NCBI RefSeq assembly: GCF_024679095.1
Contig: NC_066571.1
Span: 505,242 to 569,241 of the forward strand
Direction of reading: 5' to 3'
DNA from: Eriocheir sinensis
Lineage: Eukaryota; Arthropoda; Malacostraca; Decapoda; Varunidae
DNA: 64,000 nucleotides
The notes under the pieces are model-generated. The model was not told where the DNA came from. It searched no databases and saw only the letters and a list, made by a program, of their open reading frames with translations. Positions 31,295 to 41,714 of this stretch are shown here, piece by piece. Each line of letters starts with the position of its first letter. Positions within the stretch are counted from its first letter, which is position 1. Made by a program: the position numbers and the translations under genes.

Positions 31295-32939
31295 CTATGG
31301 GTTTCACTGGCCGTGTTACACTGTTTTTCGCAAATAATTCCTAAACAAATTGTCGGATCAGTATGGTATTTCAACACCAAGCCTTTTACACCCCTACATA
31401 ATTTATGGCCCACATATCATATTGCTATATGCGTTTACGAAGGAGTTTACTCTTGTATATTAAGCCGAAGCCAGGAGGTCACGTCTACACTTTCAGAGGA
31501 CGCGTCCCCACCCCCCAAACACCCCCACCACCCTCCCATATTTCCCCCCTCCATCCTCCTTTCGTATCCCTCCCCGTCTCCTCCTTACCCTCCCCTCCCC
31601 TCATTGCTCAATTTCCTGCCTCTTCCATTATGTTATACCGTTTACTTTATGTACTGTACTTATAGCTACATATGTCATATAGGTATGCATCTAAGTAATG
31701 CAGTGTGTGCAGCTTTCAATATTACTTAACATGTAACGTGGGAGTACTGCAAGCTTTCATGGAGGCAAAACGTATATCACGTTGTTCATTACTGTATAAC
31801 ATCATGTTTACGCAAATGTAGTAGGAGGCAAATGTGCTGTACGTAGGTCCTATGGCCAGCCGAATGAACACGCTCTATTTGTATTACCTGTGGCCTTGAC
31901 TTTCTTGTAATAACTTGTTCTTCTTTAGAACATAGTGTATTTATCACACAACATGGTCAAGTTGACATTATATTATTTTGTTGACTTGTGTCGTTCATAA
32001 CCACAGGGTTCCATATAAATTGCACAATTGTTCTTCTCTGCATCACTGCATCTTTGTTTATTGATGCCTAATGGTAATAATGGCGTTGTAGCTTTATCAA
32101 GTACATTTGAGGCAATAAATATACAAAATATGCTGTGGGATATTATGAAGTTACTGTATGTTATACATTGTATTATTTTTATGAAATGAAAGTATTATGA
32201 TCGATATACGAGTATGCATTGTAGGAATAAAAATAGGCAAACATGATAGTACACGATTTAATCGCAGTCACTGTCCAGGAACACATCATCATCCTCCTCG
32301 CTTTCATCATCGCTGACATCGTTGATGGTTGTTGTGCTTGTGCCTCGGTCCTCAATGCAGGACGTTAAGTCACTTCGTTCACGCCACCCCGGTCGTGGCG
32401 TGACATGACGTATCACTCACTGATTTCATGCTATCAGAGTAGGCGGAGCCCACTACTTTTTTAGTAGAGCATCTTAGTAACTACTATCACCGCCCCAGAC
32501 GCCAAACAAGGTAGCAAAACCATTCTAATATTTACTCCGAATGTATTCCGTACCAATGTACGTGATGGTATGTAGTACCATACCTCCCTATCACGTACAC
32601 GTGTGCGGGACGGTGATAAAGGGGTTAAGGGAGACGGGGAGGGGGTGGGTGAGGTATAAGGGTAGGGAGGGAATAGTCTGGGGGTTGGTAGGGGTGTAGG
32701 CGGGGCTAGACGAGTACCCCACATTCGTTCGAATGTGCATACGACCTTAGTGACCATGCCTGGCTTCGGCTTAATATACAGGAGTAAACTCCTTCGTAAA
32801 CACATATAGCAATATGCTATGTGGGCCATAAATTATGTAGGGGTGTAAAAGGCTTGGTGTTGAAATACCATACTGATCCGACAATTTGTTTAGGAATTAT
32901 TTGCGAAAAACAGTGTAACACGGCCAGTGAAACCCATAG
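31295..32939. mobile_element. TA-flanked DNA transposon with ~195-bp terminal inverted repeats
   Basis: Both ends begin CTATGGGTTTCACTGGCCGT, and the arms are almost identical for about 195 bp, to the word aagccgaagccagg. The flanking dinucleotide TA (31293-31294, 32940-32941) is duplicated. Taking out the element with one TA leaves an open LINE frame (GEL-VENYEN), which supports the boundaries. TA targets indicate the Tc1/mariner/pogo group. No transposase is intact. A minus-strand acidic stretch INDVSDDESEEDDDVFLDSD at about 32360-32265 may be the end of a lost transposase gene. Confidence 0.8.
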
Positions 32940-32944
32940 TAGCT

Positions 32945-34110
32945 CCCCTGTGTTTGTTTTCAGCGGTCCAATTTTCTCCCGTGTTTTTGTTCTATACATC
33001 TGAAAGAAGCCCTTAGGATTACTTTTCGCCTCATTTGCTACTTTGATCTCATAGTTCTTTTTTGCTATCCTGGTGTTTTTCTTAACTAATGTAGATAGTT
33101 CGACGTACCGGCCCCTGAGATGTGTTTCCCCATTCTTTATTTTCTGATAAATTCCCTTCTTTAACCCAATCTCGTGTTTTAGTCCACGAGTCATCCACTT
33201 AGGATCATTGTTTTGTTTTCTAAGTGTTCGCTGTGGTATATGCTGTTCTTGCCCCTCTACTATTACTCTAACTAAATTATTGTAAGACATTTCTACCTGG
33301 TTCTCCTGGCTCTCCAATCCGCAGTTCTGGCCCTCATGAATCCCTAAATTATCCCAGTTTACCCCTTCAAGATGTCTTCGAAGCCCCTCGTAGTTTGCTC
33401 TTCTAAAATCTGGCACTAACACTGGGTTTGGTTCGGGTTACCGCCCAGTCTAAGCTAAAACGAACCGTTCTGTGATCACTATTTCCTAACTCTCCGCCCA
33501 CCTCCAACTCACGTAGCAAGTTCCCATTATTGGTTAGGACTAAGTCTAATATGTTATCTCCTCTGGTAGGCTCAGTAACTACCTGCTTAAGGAAATTATC
33601 TTGTATAACTTCAAGAAAGTCCTCGGCTTCCAGGTCACCCACTAGATCTTCCCAGTCTATATTCCTATAATTAAAGTCCCCATTACGCAGACATTTCTAC
33701 TCATACTGCCCTGCCAATCTCCTGTAGTAATATACTCGTGTCCTGCCTGTTAAGGTTGGGTGGCCTGTATATAACTCCTAGAGTTAGTTTTTCTTTCCCT
33801 TTGTAAACGTCCACCCAAACTGATTCTGAATCCATGTTAGTTTTGACTGAGTTGTTAACTAAACATTTAAGTGAGTCTTTAACATATAGCGCAACTCCAC
33901 CTCCCTTTCTGCCCCTTCTGTCTTTGTGAAACATCTGATAACCCGTTATTTCAAATTCTGATCTAAAATTTCTATTAGCAGTGTCTATCCATGTCTCAGT
34001 GATCGCTATTATGTCAAAATTTTCTGAACAAGCTTCACCCCTTAGTAAGTCTATCTTGTTTCTGAGGCTCCTGCTGTTAGTATAGAAGATTCTTAGCCCG
34101 TCCTCTGTTA
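32945..34110 (-). pseudogene. LINE family A endonuclease and linker
   Basis: Endonuclease motifs on the minus strand: an AITETWIDTANRNFRSEF-like segment in a broken frame near 34010-33960, FHKDRRGRKGGGVALYVKDS, SVWVDVYKGKEKLTLGVIYR, EDFLEVIQDNFLKQVVTEPT, NILDLVLTNNGNLLRELEVG, and LGNSDHRTVRFSLDW with the catalytic SDH. The linker follows (PVLVPDFRRANYEGLRRHLE, NNDPKWMTRGLKHEIGLKKG, MYRTKTREKIGPLKTNTGEL) up to the TA-flanked insertion. Stops and frame changes occur around 33940-34110, 33650-33700 and 33420. Confidence 0.85.
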
Positions 34111-34207
34111 CTCCTCTAGAATTACTTCTAAGCTGCCTGGTTATATTATGAGCTAGATGTCCCCTCCCATTACTCCTCCCATTGCTCCCATTACTCCTCC
34201 CCCCCTC

Positions 34208-34588
34208 GCCTATACTAAAAAATCCCTCAGGGTACCAAGTGCTCGCTCAAGGGAGTCTGAGAGAGCCTCAACACCCTTGAACGTCAAGTGTATCCCGTCA
34301 CGGGCGTAGAGGGCGTCGTTGCCAAAGAAGAGGTCCCAATTGTCGACGAACAGCCACCCATTGCGCTCGCAGTGCTCAGCAAGTCTGCTGTTCACTGCTA
34401 TCGCCCTGGACAGCCATCCATCGCCAACGCCCCTCCTTGGCAGGACGCCACACACTACTGGCGACCCACCAGCGTCACGTATCCTGCCTAACAATTCTCT
34501 AAAACGCCTGAGAAGGTCCTCGCTTGGCACACGAGAAACGTCGTTTCCGCCACAGCTGAGAAAGACAATGGGGTTCGATCCCTCGTTC
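34208..34588 (-). pseudogene. LINE family A ORF1 esterase (SGNH) domain, C-terminal part
   Basis: The minus frame reads from the LINE's truncated 5' end: PIVFLSCGGNDVSRVPSEDL contains GGND (block III of SGNH hydrolases, Asn of the oxyanion hole), LGRIRDAGGSPVVCGVLPRR follows, and YARDGIHLTFKGVEALSD has block V with Asp and His. The domain ends in a stop at about 34208 (LRDFLV). Block I (GDS) is missing through 5' truncation. CR1-type LINEs carry this esterase in ORF1, and its role in transposition is unclear. The reading frame is intact over the retained part. Confidence 0.8.
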
Positions 34589-34598
34589 TGAGCGGCCT

Positions 34599-35800
34599 CC
34601 TCATTCGGACTCGTTAGGGCTGGCTGTGTGCGGGAACTGCACAGGATAGAGGAAACGTCGGTTACGCCACCAGACGCGGCCGCTCGGTAGCCGGATATGG
34701 TAGGCTGCCGACTTCCCCAGTCCCATGATGGTGCCGACTTTGTCCCAACGCAGAAATGTTGGATCTTGAATCCGAACTTGGTCGTTGATCTTCAGTTTAG
34801 GAAGGGGATGGGCACTGACTTGACCGCAGCCTCGGCGTGACCGTTGGATTTTGGGTAGTTCGGCGAGTCTGACTTTCCAGCGGTCAAGAAAGGCTGCGAA
34901 GTGTCGGCTCGTAAACTGGGGTCCTCCGTCGGTCCGAAGACGCACTGGGACGTCCATGTCCCTGAAGTAGTGCCGAAACTTACAGATGGTGGCGGCGGAC
35001 GTTGTGTCATTACCTCATGGTATCACGATGGGCCAACCTGAGAGGCGGTCAGTGATGACGATGAACGATTTCCCAGCTACAGCGAAGAAATCCGCCGAAA
35101 CAGATTCAAACGGTCTGGATTACATCCCCGCCTATGGCGCCGGTTGGCTTTTCTTCAGGGCCAGATGGTCGGCGGCCCAAGCCTGTCATGGCGCAGGCAA
35201 TTTTTTTTTTATAGTGGCGCCAATTTCGATTGGCTCATGGTGCCCCCCGGAACTCATTCTTGATTCACTGGACGATTTCTTCTAGAGTCCGGGTTGATGG
35301 GTGGTTTTCAGGACAGCATGTGAGTAGTCTTAGGCCACTCGGCATTGTCCATGGTGTGGTGAATGTGAGCCCAGCAAGCTAACTACTCAGCCACCGCAGA
35401 GCAATGGTTTCTGCGGCTGGCTGGGCTGCATGGCTTGACAGGGCTCGCATGCTCGGACGGAGTTGACGATATCAGAGTTGATACCCTGACAGCCTGCCTT
35501 GCACGTCTCTTGGTGGCCTCTGCTCCTCGGTGGCTGCCTTGAAGGCGAGCTAAGACGTTGCGGCGTAGGGCTGCAGGCTTGACAACACGTGGTACATAGA
35601 GAACAAGGTCGCCATCACAATAAAGGTCCTCACGTAGCTTCCAATATGGGAGGAGTGTCGAGTGAAGGTCATAGCGGTTTCGAGGAAAACCGTTCTTCCC
35701 GTGGTACAGAAGCCTGGCGTATGAGGGGTCGCTTCGAGCTACAGCTTGTAGGTCCTCTAGTGCCATATCGTCGGGGTACGAATTCTCCGAACATTGTGGG
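34599..35800 (-). pseudogene. Gypsy-type integrase
   Basis: The minus strand shows the lead-in LEDLQAVARSDPSYARLL, a His/Cys zinc-binding region with VLARLQGSHRGAEATKRRAR (HH part), and degraded CC part (ACEPCQ-like at about 35440). The catalytic core has VPVRLRTDGGPQFTSRHFAA with the second Asp, then NYPKSNGHAEAAVKS with the catalytic Glu. A C-terminal region follows with KINDQVRIQDPTFLRWDKVG and RLPSGRVWWRNRRFLYPVQF. Several stops and frame changes occur (around 35010, 35280-35390). The end of the gene was pushed away by the LINE at 27222-34588: its last codons are at 27178-27211. Confidence 0.88.
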
Positions 35801-35949
35801 ATGGCAAGGGATTGGATGGCCTGCACGGTGGAGAGCGGTTGAGATGCTGTGGTGGATGAGGTGGCGGGAGAGTCGATCTCTGAAGAGTTACCGGGAGGGT
35901 GTTGATTCCTTTCGCTGCTCGAGCTGCGTAACCTTTTGGTATGCTCCAT

Positions 35950-36320
35950 TTCGAGGATGGGGTTCGGGAATGCCTCCGGGATAGTTCCTTCAACTGTTCA
36001 ATGGAAAGCAGAGGTGTCGGAACTCCGTCGTGCACATCACTCCACGTTGAACATGACTTGTTGCCGAAAGTGATGACGGCCTCGAAGGAACCAACTGCAG
36101 GGGCCATCTCGGAACCATCGGCTGTGAGCCGCTTAGCCTTATGGAGCGGTTCGAGGTCGTGCTCTGCCAGTCCTAGGGGTCGTAGGTGTTGCGGGCCTAT
36201 AAATGTGACGTCAGCACCAGTGTCAGGAATCATCTGCAAGCATGCTGACACATTCTTGTGGGTGACGGTGACGTTGATAGGCTGCAGGCACTTCGCACTG
36301 GGGCGAGGGGTCGATCCCAT
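35950..36320 (-). pseudogene. Gypsy-type aspartic protease
   Basis: CLQMIPDTGADVTFIGPQHL contains the DTGA active-site motif (usually DSGA or DTGA). The region ends in PTPLLSIEQLKELS, typical of the retropepsin C-terminus. The normal next region, RT and RNase H, is absent: within ~60 codons the sequence is already at the integrase lead-in. Confidence 0.85.
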
Positions 36321-36446
36321 ACGTCGGACGTGGCTCGAACACTGTCCCTGGTCTCGTGGTTGACTGCCAGGTGAGGGAGGACGCGATGTGTTGTTGCTGA
36401 TGCGTGGAGTACGTCGCTGGTATTGAGCCTTGGGTTTCGACTGGTT

Positions 36447-37647
36447 TCAGCACTTGTCGTAGTGGCCGAGACGACCGCATAAACGGCACTGAGCGTTCCT
36501 GGCGGGGCATCGTAGTGTGTGTGACCAATGTCCCTTAAGGCCACAACATCTGCAAATGGCCTCAGCGGCTGGACACGTACGCTGAGTGTGCTGCTTCCCA
36601 CAGCAATTGCACTGTGCACTTGACAGGGGTGCCTCAGTCTGAGAAACAGCTTTCCCCTTTAGAGCCTTCTTTTTCGCCTTCTGGTACTGTGACGTGGTCC
36701 TTACAGCAACAGTGGGGCGCGCAGAGCAGACGTTGTCTGGCGGGCAGCTTCGAAGGCCCGACATTCCATCACTACGTCTTGAAGAATAAAAGAAGCGTCA
36801 AGAGAGATAAGGCGTCGCACGAGTTCTTCGTCTCTGGCACCCATTAAGAACATTTGCTTGATTTGAGTCTCTTTGAATTCTCTATGGCGGCCTTTATACA
36901 GACGTCGACTTCCTCAGATGCTCTCATCAAGCGTACGTAGAAGTCACCGAACTGTTCGCCTTCCATCTGTTTAATGATAAAGATCTCCCGTCGACGTAAT
37001 ACCACGCTCCTTCGGCTCTTGCTGTGTTCCTGAAGGACATTCAGAACAGCTTGCACGGGAGAAACGGCATTTGGAGGAACTTCTAGAGTGTGCTCTAATA
37101 CACGCTGCGTCTCGAGAGATAAGCCCATCCTCAGTTGGATGAGCTGTTTCTCTTGAGAAAGGCTTACGAGATCCACTATCGTAGCATAGTCTGTCCATTT
37201 CCTCCTCCATTCCTTGAAGTTTTGGAAGATAACATCGGCATGGAGTGCGGGTGGATTTTGAGTGGCTGCTTTGGGTGGACTTAGCGTGGAAGCGTTACTT
37301 TGATGGGTCCCAGATGGTGCTACTAGCGGCTGTGGTGTGGGGGACGTCGTAACGGGTTGAATGTGCGGCACCAAATTCGCGATGAGAGCTTCATATCGCG
37401 CTGTGTCTTCCTCACGTCACTGTCTCTCCTCCTCACGTCGCTGCCGCTCATCTTCACGTCGTTGAGTTTTCATTCACTGCAGTAGGGCCGTGAGGTCCAT
37501 GGTGGGGGTGGCTGGTGTGCTGACGTGAGACGAGGCGAGGGAAGGTGGGGCGGTAGTAGCCTCGAGGGGTAGCGCGGCGGCGTCCTAAAGGGCAGGGGAA
37601 CTTGGTAGGGAAGCGATTTGTGACTTCTTCAGTTTCTTGTCCGTCAT
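36447..37647 (-). pseudogene. Gypsy-type Gag with CCHC zinc knuckles
   Basis: A start near 37647 gives MTDKKLKKSQIASLPSSPAL, followed by an in-frame TAG, then a Gln/Arg/Glu-rich coiled segment. The capsid-like part is at 37374-36844 (FKEWRRKWTDYATIVDLVSL, REIFIIKQMEGEQFGDFYVR, LMRASEEVDVCIKA). Three Cys-rich knuckles follow at about 36620-36447: CNCCGKQHTQRTC, CRCCGLKGHWSHTLRC, CRLCGRLGHYDKC. Frames change between the capsid and knuckle parts near 36800. It would package element RNA. Confidence 0.85.
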
Positions 37648-37771
37648 AGCGCTGCTGGATAAGTTGTGCACTGAAATCTCTACGTACAATTCCAACGCCT
37701 CAACAGCTCGAATTGGATGTAAAAAAGAAAAGCAGTGATAGAGGGTTCACTTCTGTCCTGTACTGTCCACT

Positions 37772-37789
37772 AGGTACTTCACTGCGCCA
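37772..37789 (-). promoter_or_regulatory. Primer binding site of the Gypsy-type element
   Basis: On the minus strand TGGCGCAGTGAAGTACC begins immediately after the 5' LTR. TGG plus a tRNA 3'-end complement is the usual form. The tRNA was not assigned. Confidence 0.65.
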
Positions 37790-38031
37790 TGTAGGTTGTG
37801 TGTATGACTTGAGGGATGACGGAAGCCCACACGTCTCTCAAGTAGATTCTATTTTAGTGAAAACGAGTACCAGCAGTTACGGGTGCGTGTACAACACCTT
37901 GACAGAGTGGAGAAACGCGCCTAACTGACTCAGTTGCCTCTTGGTACAGGGCTCCCAGACGTCGCCCGCTAGCTAACTAAACTACCCGCTAGCTATCTAA
38001 ACTACCTGATAGCTAACTAAGCCTACCCACA
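37790..38031 (-). repeat. 5' LTR of the Gypsy-type element (242 bp)
   Basis: The partner of 26918-27177, with the same ends (TGTGGGTAGG on the minus strand to CAACCTACA) and fewer copies of the ctagctaacta tandem unit. The two LTRs differ at a visible number of positions, so the insertion is not recent. Confidence 0.85.
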
Positions 38032-39079
38032 AGAAGTGTTTAATTGTGATGAGACGGGCCTTTTTGGAAGAAGATGCCCAAGAGAATCTACATTACTTCA
38101 GAGGAGAAGGCATTGCCTGGCCACAAGCCAATGAAAGATAGGCTTACCCTCTTTCTTTGTGGTAATGCGAGTGGGGATTTCAAGATGAAGCCCTTGCTCG
38201 TATACCAATCCGATAATCAACGAGCTTTTAAGCAATGTAAAGTCCAAAAGAACCAGCTGAATGTGATGTAGAGGGCAAACATGAGGGGATGGGTCACACG
38301 AATATTTTTCGTAGAGTGGATCAACGAAGTCTTCGGCCCTTCCGTGAAGAAATATCTTCTGGAAAGAACTCTGCCCCTCAAGGTTTCGCTCGTCCTGGAT
38401 AATGCCCCTGCCCATCCTTCTGGGCTTGAAGACGATTTGCTGGAGGAATTCAAGTTCATCAAGGTTAAGTTCCTTCCTTCCAACTCCACTCCACTCCTTC
38501 TGCCCATGGACCAGCAGGTCATCTCTAATTTCAAGAAAATTTACACTAAGGCACTGTTCCAGAGATGGTTCGAGTTGACCGAAGGAACAAACCTGACACT
38601 TAGAGAATTTTGGAGGGACCATTTTCACATCGTAAACTGACTCAAAATTATTGATAAGTCCTGGAAAGGAGTCACAATGAGAGCCCTCAACACAGCTTGA
38701 AGAAAACTGAGGCCTGATTCTTTCTCTGAGCGTGATTTTGAGTGTCTTGTTCCGGCGCAGGAGGAGACTGTAGTGGATGACATTGTGTCTCTGGGCAAGG
38801 CCTTGGGTCTGGAGGTGGAGGCCGATGGTGTTCAGGAGTTAGTGGAGGAGCATGACTAGGAACTTACGACCGACGAACTCCTTGAGCTACAGACGGAGCA
38901 ACAGAAAGTTGTCGAAGAGATACCCTCTGGGGAGGAGGAACAAAAGGAGAAATCCCTCACTTCCAGTGAGATAAAGGAGATTTGTAAAAAGTAGGAAACT
39001 GTGCAAAGTTTTGTGGATAAACATCACCCCAATAAACCAATGACTGAGCGGCACATGAATCTTTTTAATGATAACATTA
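38032..39079 (+). pseudogene. pogo/Tigger transposase, catalytic half
   Basis: Resumes with VFNCDETGLFWKKMPKRIYI (first catalytic Asp), then HKPMKDRLTLFLCGNASGDF, VTRIFFVEWINEVFGPSVKK, KVSLVLDNAPAHPSGLEDDL (second Asp), and LLPMDQQVISNFKKIYTKAL (third Asp), so the DDD triad is complete. In-frame stops occur at about 38268 (after QLNVM), 38638, 38698, 38858 and 38993. The gene then continues to SFVDKHHPNKPMTERHMNLF and NDNIM at 39079. A PIF-type insertion follows, and the C-terminal part ILKRRQKEVTLDRFFEKLTP lies at 39806-39870. Inactive. Confidence 0.88.
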
Positions 39080-39802
39080 TGCCCGCCGTGCAAACATTGT
39101 TGCCATATCATACTATGCAGCGGGATGACGTCATAAGCACAGAAACGAAGGAAACAGATCTGGCAACAAACAGTGCTACCAGATGTTGCTGTGTGCCACA
39201 GTCTCTACTCCATTCACAGGGCAAAGACTGGCGGGCAAACTTGTGTCCACACTAGGGGTAGTTGCCCGCCGGGCACTGCCCGTTGATCGTATATTCCTCG
39301 CTTGTTTAGCAGGGTTACCAGGTCGAACAGTTGGTGGAGGGTTTTTGCCACTACCAGGCGCACATAACAGACCGGGCACTCCAGGGCAGGCAGCTGCCGA
39401 TAGCACAACCGGATTGAGAGTAGCACAACATGGGCTACAGCAAGGATGTTGTCTATATAGGTCAATTAATTGCACGGTGGCTTCCCTTGACCACACCTCT
39501 GTTCTTTGCCACATGGGGCAGACATGTTCTCCCGTCAAGTGTATAGTGGAAATCTGAAACCGACTGCAAGGGAGTTCCGCAAGTTAACTTCGTGTGTCTG
39601 GCAACATGCTCTCATTTATACCAGCCATCAAACCAGCAGGCATTCCCTCGCCCACGGGCAGGGGCACTTGATGATTTGCCCGTAGTTTTCCCGCTTCTGA
39701 CGTCATCATTTCTTCGCTCCCACCATCAAAACAGTTGAAGCAGTAGGATATTTGGTAACAGTGTTTGCACGGCGGGCAACTGCCCTTCGTCTGGACGGGG
39801 CC
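39080..39802. mobile_element. PIF/Harbinger-type element with MADF-like ORF remnant
   Basis: The right end reads gtttgcacggcgggcaactg, then cccttcgtctggacggggcc, before TTA at 39803. The left end gcccgccgtgcaaacattgt is the inverted match of the inner part of that terminus, so the outer ~25 bases are lost on the left. On the minus strand, EVWSREATVQLIDLYRQHPC at about 39497-39438 is the start of a MADF (Myb/SANT-like) domain, of the type encoded by the second gene of PIF/Harbinger elements. It sits in the Tigger C-terminus between NDNIM and REILKRR. Confidence 0.65.
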
Positions 39803-39998
39803 TTAGAGAAATCCTGAAACGTAGGCAGAAGGAAGTGACGTTAGATAGGTTCTTTGAGAAACTTACACCCAAGAAATCGAGTGAGTCAAAGTTAAGTGTT
39901 CCGGCTCACGTGAGGGCAAACGGCCTAGAAGAAAGGCAAAGCCCGAGATTCAGTTGCCCGTTATTCTCAAGGAAGGGGTTTCTCCTTCCAAGCAGTAA
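39803..39998 (+). pseudogene. pogo/Tigger transposase, C-terminal tail
   Basis: REILKRRQKEVTLDRFFEKL, TPKKSSESKLSVPAHVRANG and a Ser/Pro tail follow in one open frame, up to the next insertion at 39999. ILKRRQKQ-TLDRFF is the usual PCNA-box-like tail of Tigger transposases. Confidence 0.75.
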
Positions 39999-40387
39999 AG
40001 CCCCATTTACACTGTGCCGACTCTGGGCCAAGACAACCCAGCGACTACTGCATTTGACAAGTCGGCTCCCACGCTCCAAGAATTTTTTTGGCGTCTTGGT
40101 GTCGGCTACCATGATTGCCGACTGTCTGGGACATTCGGCCAACTAGTTGGCAGAATGTCTGCGGCATGCTGCCAACTAGTCTCAAGACGAGTCTCAACGG
40201 TCAATTTTTGAAATGGTGCCATGTCTATGACAACCACGAATCTGCCGACCGATTGGCCGACAGTCTTGACGGTCTTGACGACAGTCTTCCAGATTGTCTG
40301 TCAACTGGTTGGCCGACTAGCTGGCCGACAGTTGCCAAGGATTTGGCCGACGGTCTTCCTGACGGTCTTCGCGACTGTCTTGGCGGC

Positions 40388-40806
40388 AGCCTTGCCGTTC
40401 TTTAAAATACGGAATCGCTCTGTATTCGAGAATGAAATGTGTCGTTCCGTTTTGAAGCAATATGGAACGGCATTTGTTCCGTACGGTATTTTGTTATCTG
40501 AATGGTCAAGCAGATAAAATGCAGTATCTTAATATTGTAGTGAGCGCATTTTTCGGTTAATCACAAAACCAGCCTGTAAAATTTGTCAATGGTTCGTTCT
40601 AAAATACGTGTAAAATACGCGACGTAACGTCCCTCCCCCCTCCCTCTTGCCTCCACCAGCAGCTTGGTGCGGCTGTCACTCATTGCATGCTCGAGAAATT
40701 TTAGGGTTGCCACCTGTTCGTTTAAATATGGATCCATTCCGTATTGGAGAGTGAGATGTTGCATTCCACATTTTTCTGACCTTAGGGTGGCAACCCAAGT
40801 TCTGTC
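40388..40806 (-). mobile_element. Second copy of the GGGTTGCCACC hAT-type MITE
   Basis: In reverse orientation it matches 25905-26261 along its length (shared words include ctgaatggt-aagcagataaaat and gtagtgagcgcat). It ends gggtggcaaccc at about 40792-40803. The left part carries a longer diverged duplication (cggaatcgctctgtattcg). It lies inside the foldback element. Confidence 0.7.
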
Positions 40807-41242
40807 ATTCAACACAAGAGAGATCGAGGCAAAAGTAGTGCGTGAATGCGTACTGTGCGGCTCCCAAGTTTGTGCCGGCTAAACGTAACCATGCCCAATT
40901 GTTATTGTGCTTGTGATTGCAAAATAAATATATAAATTTCTTAATGGCGGCAGTGTTAGCCAATATTTCTGAGCCGACAGTCGTCACGAACGTCCTTCAT
41001 TAGGCGAAGACCGTCGTCACGACAGTCCCTCATCATTCTTAAGTAGTCGGCACAGACGACTGTGCCGACAGGAAACTGTAAAAATTTGAAAAATGTCAGT
41101 CGTCACGACTGTCTCAAGACAAGCCAAGACTGTTGACGACAGTCGTCACGACTGCCCCAGACCTCCCTCAGACCTCAACCGGAAGTGATGGTTGGTCCAG
41201 ACTATTGCCGACTCTTGTGAAAATTTAGCATTGAATAATTTA

Positions 41243-41624
41243 GCCCCGTTCACACTGTGCCGACTCTGGGCCAAGACAACCACCGACTCTAGGGTACACG
41301 AGGTCTTGAGTGTTGATGTGAAAGGGTCGGGTATGTCTTGAAAGAGGTCTTGAGACTGTTGCCGAATGCTGTGCCAATGTCGTGATGGGAGTCTGGAGTC
41401 GTGAGTGTTAGCACGACATGCTGGCAACTAGTTGGCCGAATGTCATAGACAGTCGGCAAGACACCAAGACCCCAAGACTCCAGACTCCCATCACGACGTC
41501 GGCACAGCAGTCTTAAGACCTCTTTCAAAACATGCCCGACCCTTTCACATCAACACCCCAAGACCTCGTGTACCCTAGAGTCGTGGGTTGTCTTGGCCCA
41601 GAGTCGGCACAATGTGAACGGGGC
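41243..41624. repeat. Near-perfect 380-bp palindrome
   Basis: The left half from gccccgttcacactgtgccg is the inverted copy of the right half ending cggcacaatgtgaacggggc, with matching inner words (ggtacacgaggtcttg / caagacctcgtgtacc; gaaagggtcgggtatg / catgcccgaccctttc). The arms are about 170 bp. Confidence 0.85.
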
Positions 41625-41714
41625 TTAACCCTCCTCCTCCACATCGTCTCCCAGCCATGACTTCTCAAAGATAAAGTGCAGGATAATTTATCTTCATTGT
41701 TTAGTTTATTTCAA

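Larger units (their letters stand above)
27222..34588 (-). mobile_element. CR1-like LINE (family A) inserted in the Gypsy-type element
   Basis: The LINE is bounded by an exact 10-bp target duplication TGAGCGGCCT (27212-27221 and 34589-34598). Reading right to left it has the ORF1 esterase end, endonuclease and RT, with a 3' terminus of several gttcttat units (27232-27267 on the plus strand as cataagaa). Two DNA transposons split it (28533-30835 and 31295-32939); without them it is about 3.4 kb. The 5' end is truncated inside ORF1. Frames are long but interrupted. Confidence 0.9.
26918..38031 (-). mobile_element. Gypsy-type (Ty3-like) LTR retrotransposon, deleted and disrupted
   Basis: Two similar LTRs (26918-27177 and 37790-38031) bracket minus-strand gag, protease and integrase remnants and a polypurine tract. 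The RT-RNase H segment between protease and integrase is missing. A CR1-like LINE (27222-34588) is inserted near the 3' end. The element splits the Tigger transposase. A 4-6-bp target duplication is not evident (left flank gtcac, right flank agaag), either through decay or because of a rearranged end. Confidence 0.85.
39999..41625. mobile_element. TAA-flanked foldback element (PIF/Harbinger-type ends), ~1.6 kb
   Basis: Left end agccccatttacactgtgcc, right end ggcacaatgtgaacggggct; arms continue as gactctgggccaagacaacc. TAA flanks both ends (39996-39998 and 41626-41628). The interior is built of many ggccgacagtcttg, gacggtcttg and cgtcacgactgt words in both orientations, giving strong self-complementarity. 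A diverged hAT-type MITE (40388-40806) is embedded, and a 380-bp palindrome forms the right part. No transposase ORF. Confidence 0.65.

Noticed and set aside
34208..34588. A stand-alone host GDSL esterase gene
   Set aside because: It lies at the 5' end of a target-duplication-bounded LINE and continues into its endonuclease, so it is LINE ORF1.
26918..38031. A 5-bp target duplication for the Gypsy-type element
   Set aside because: The flanks gtcac and agaag do not match; I could not define alternative LTR ends that give a duplication.
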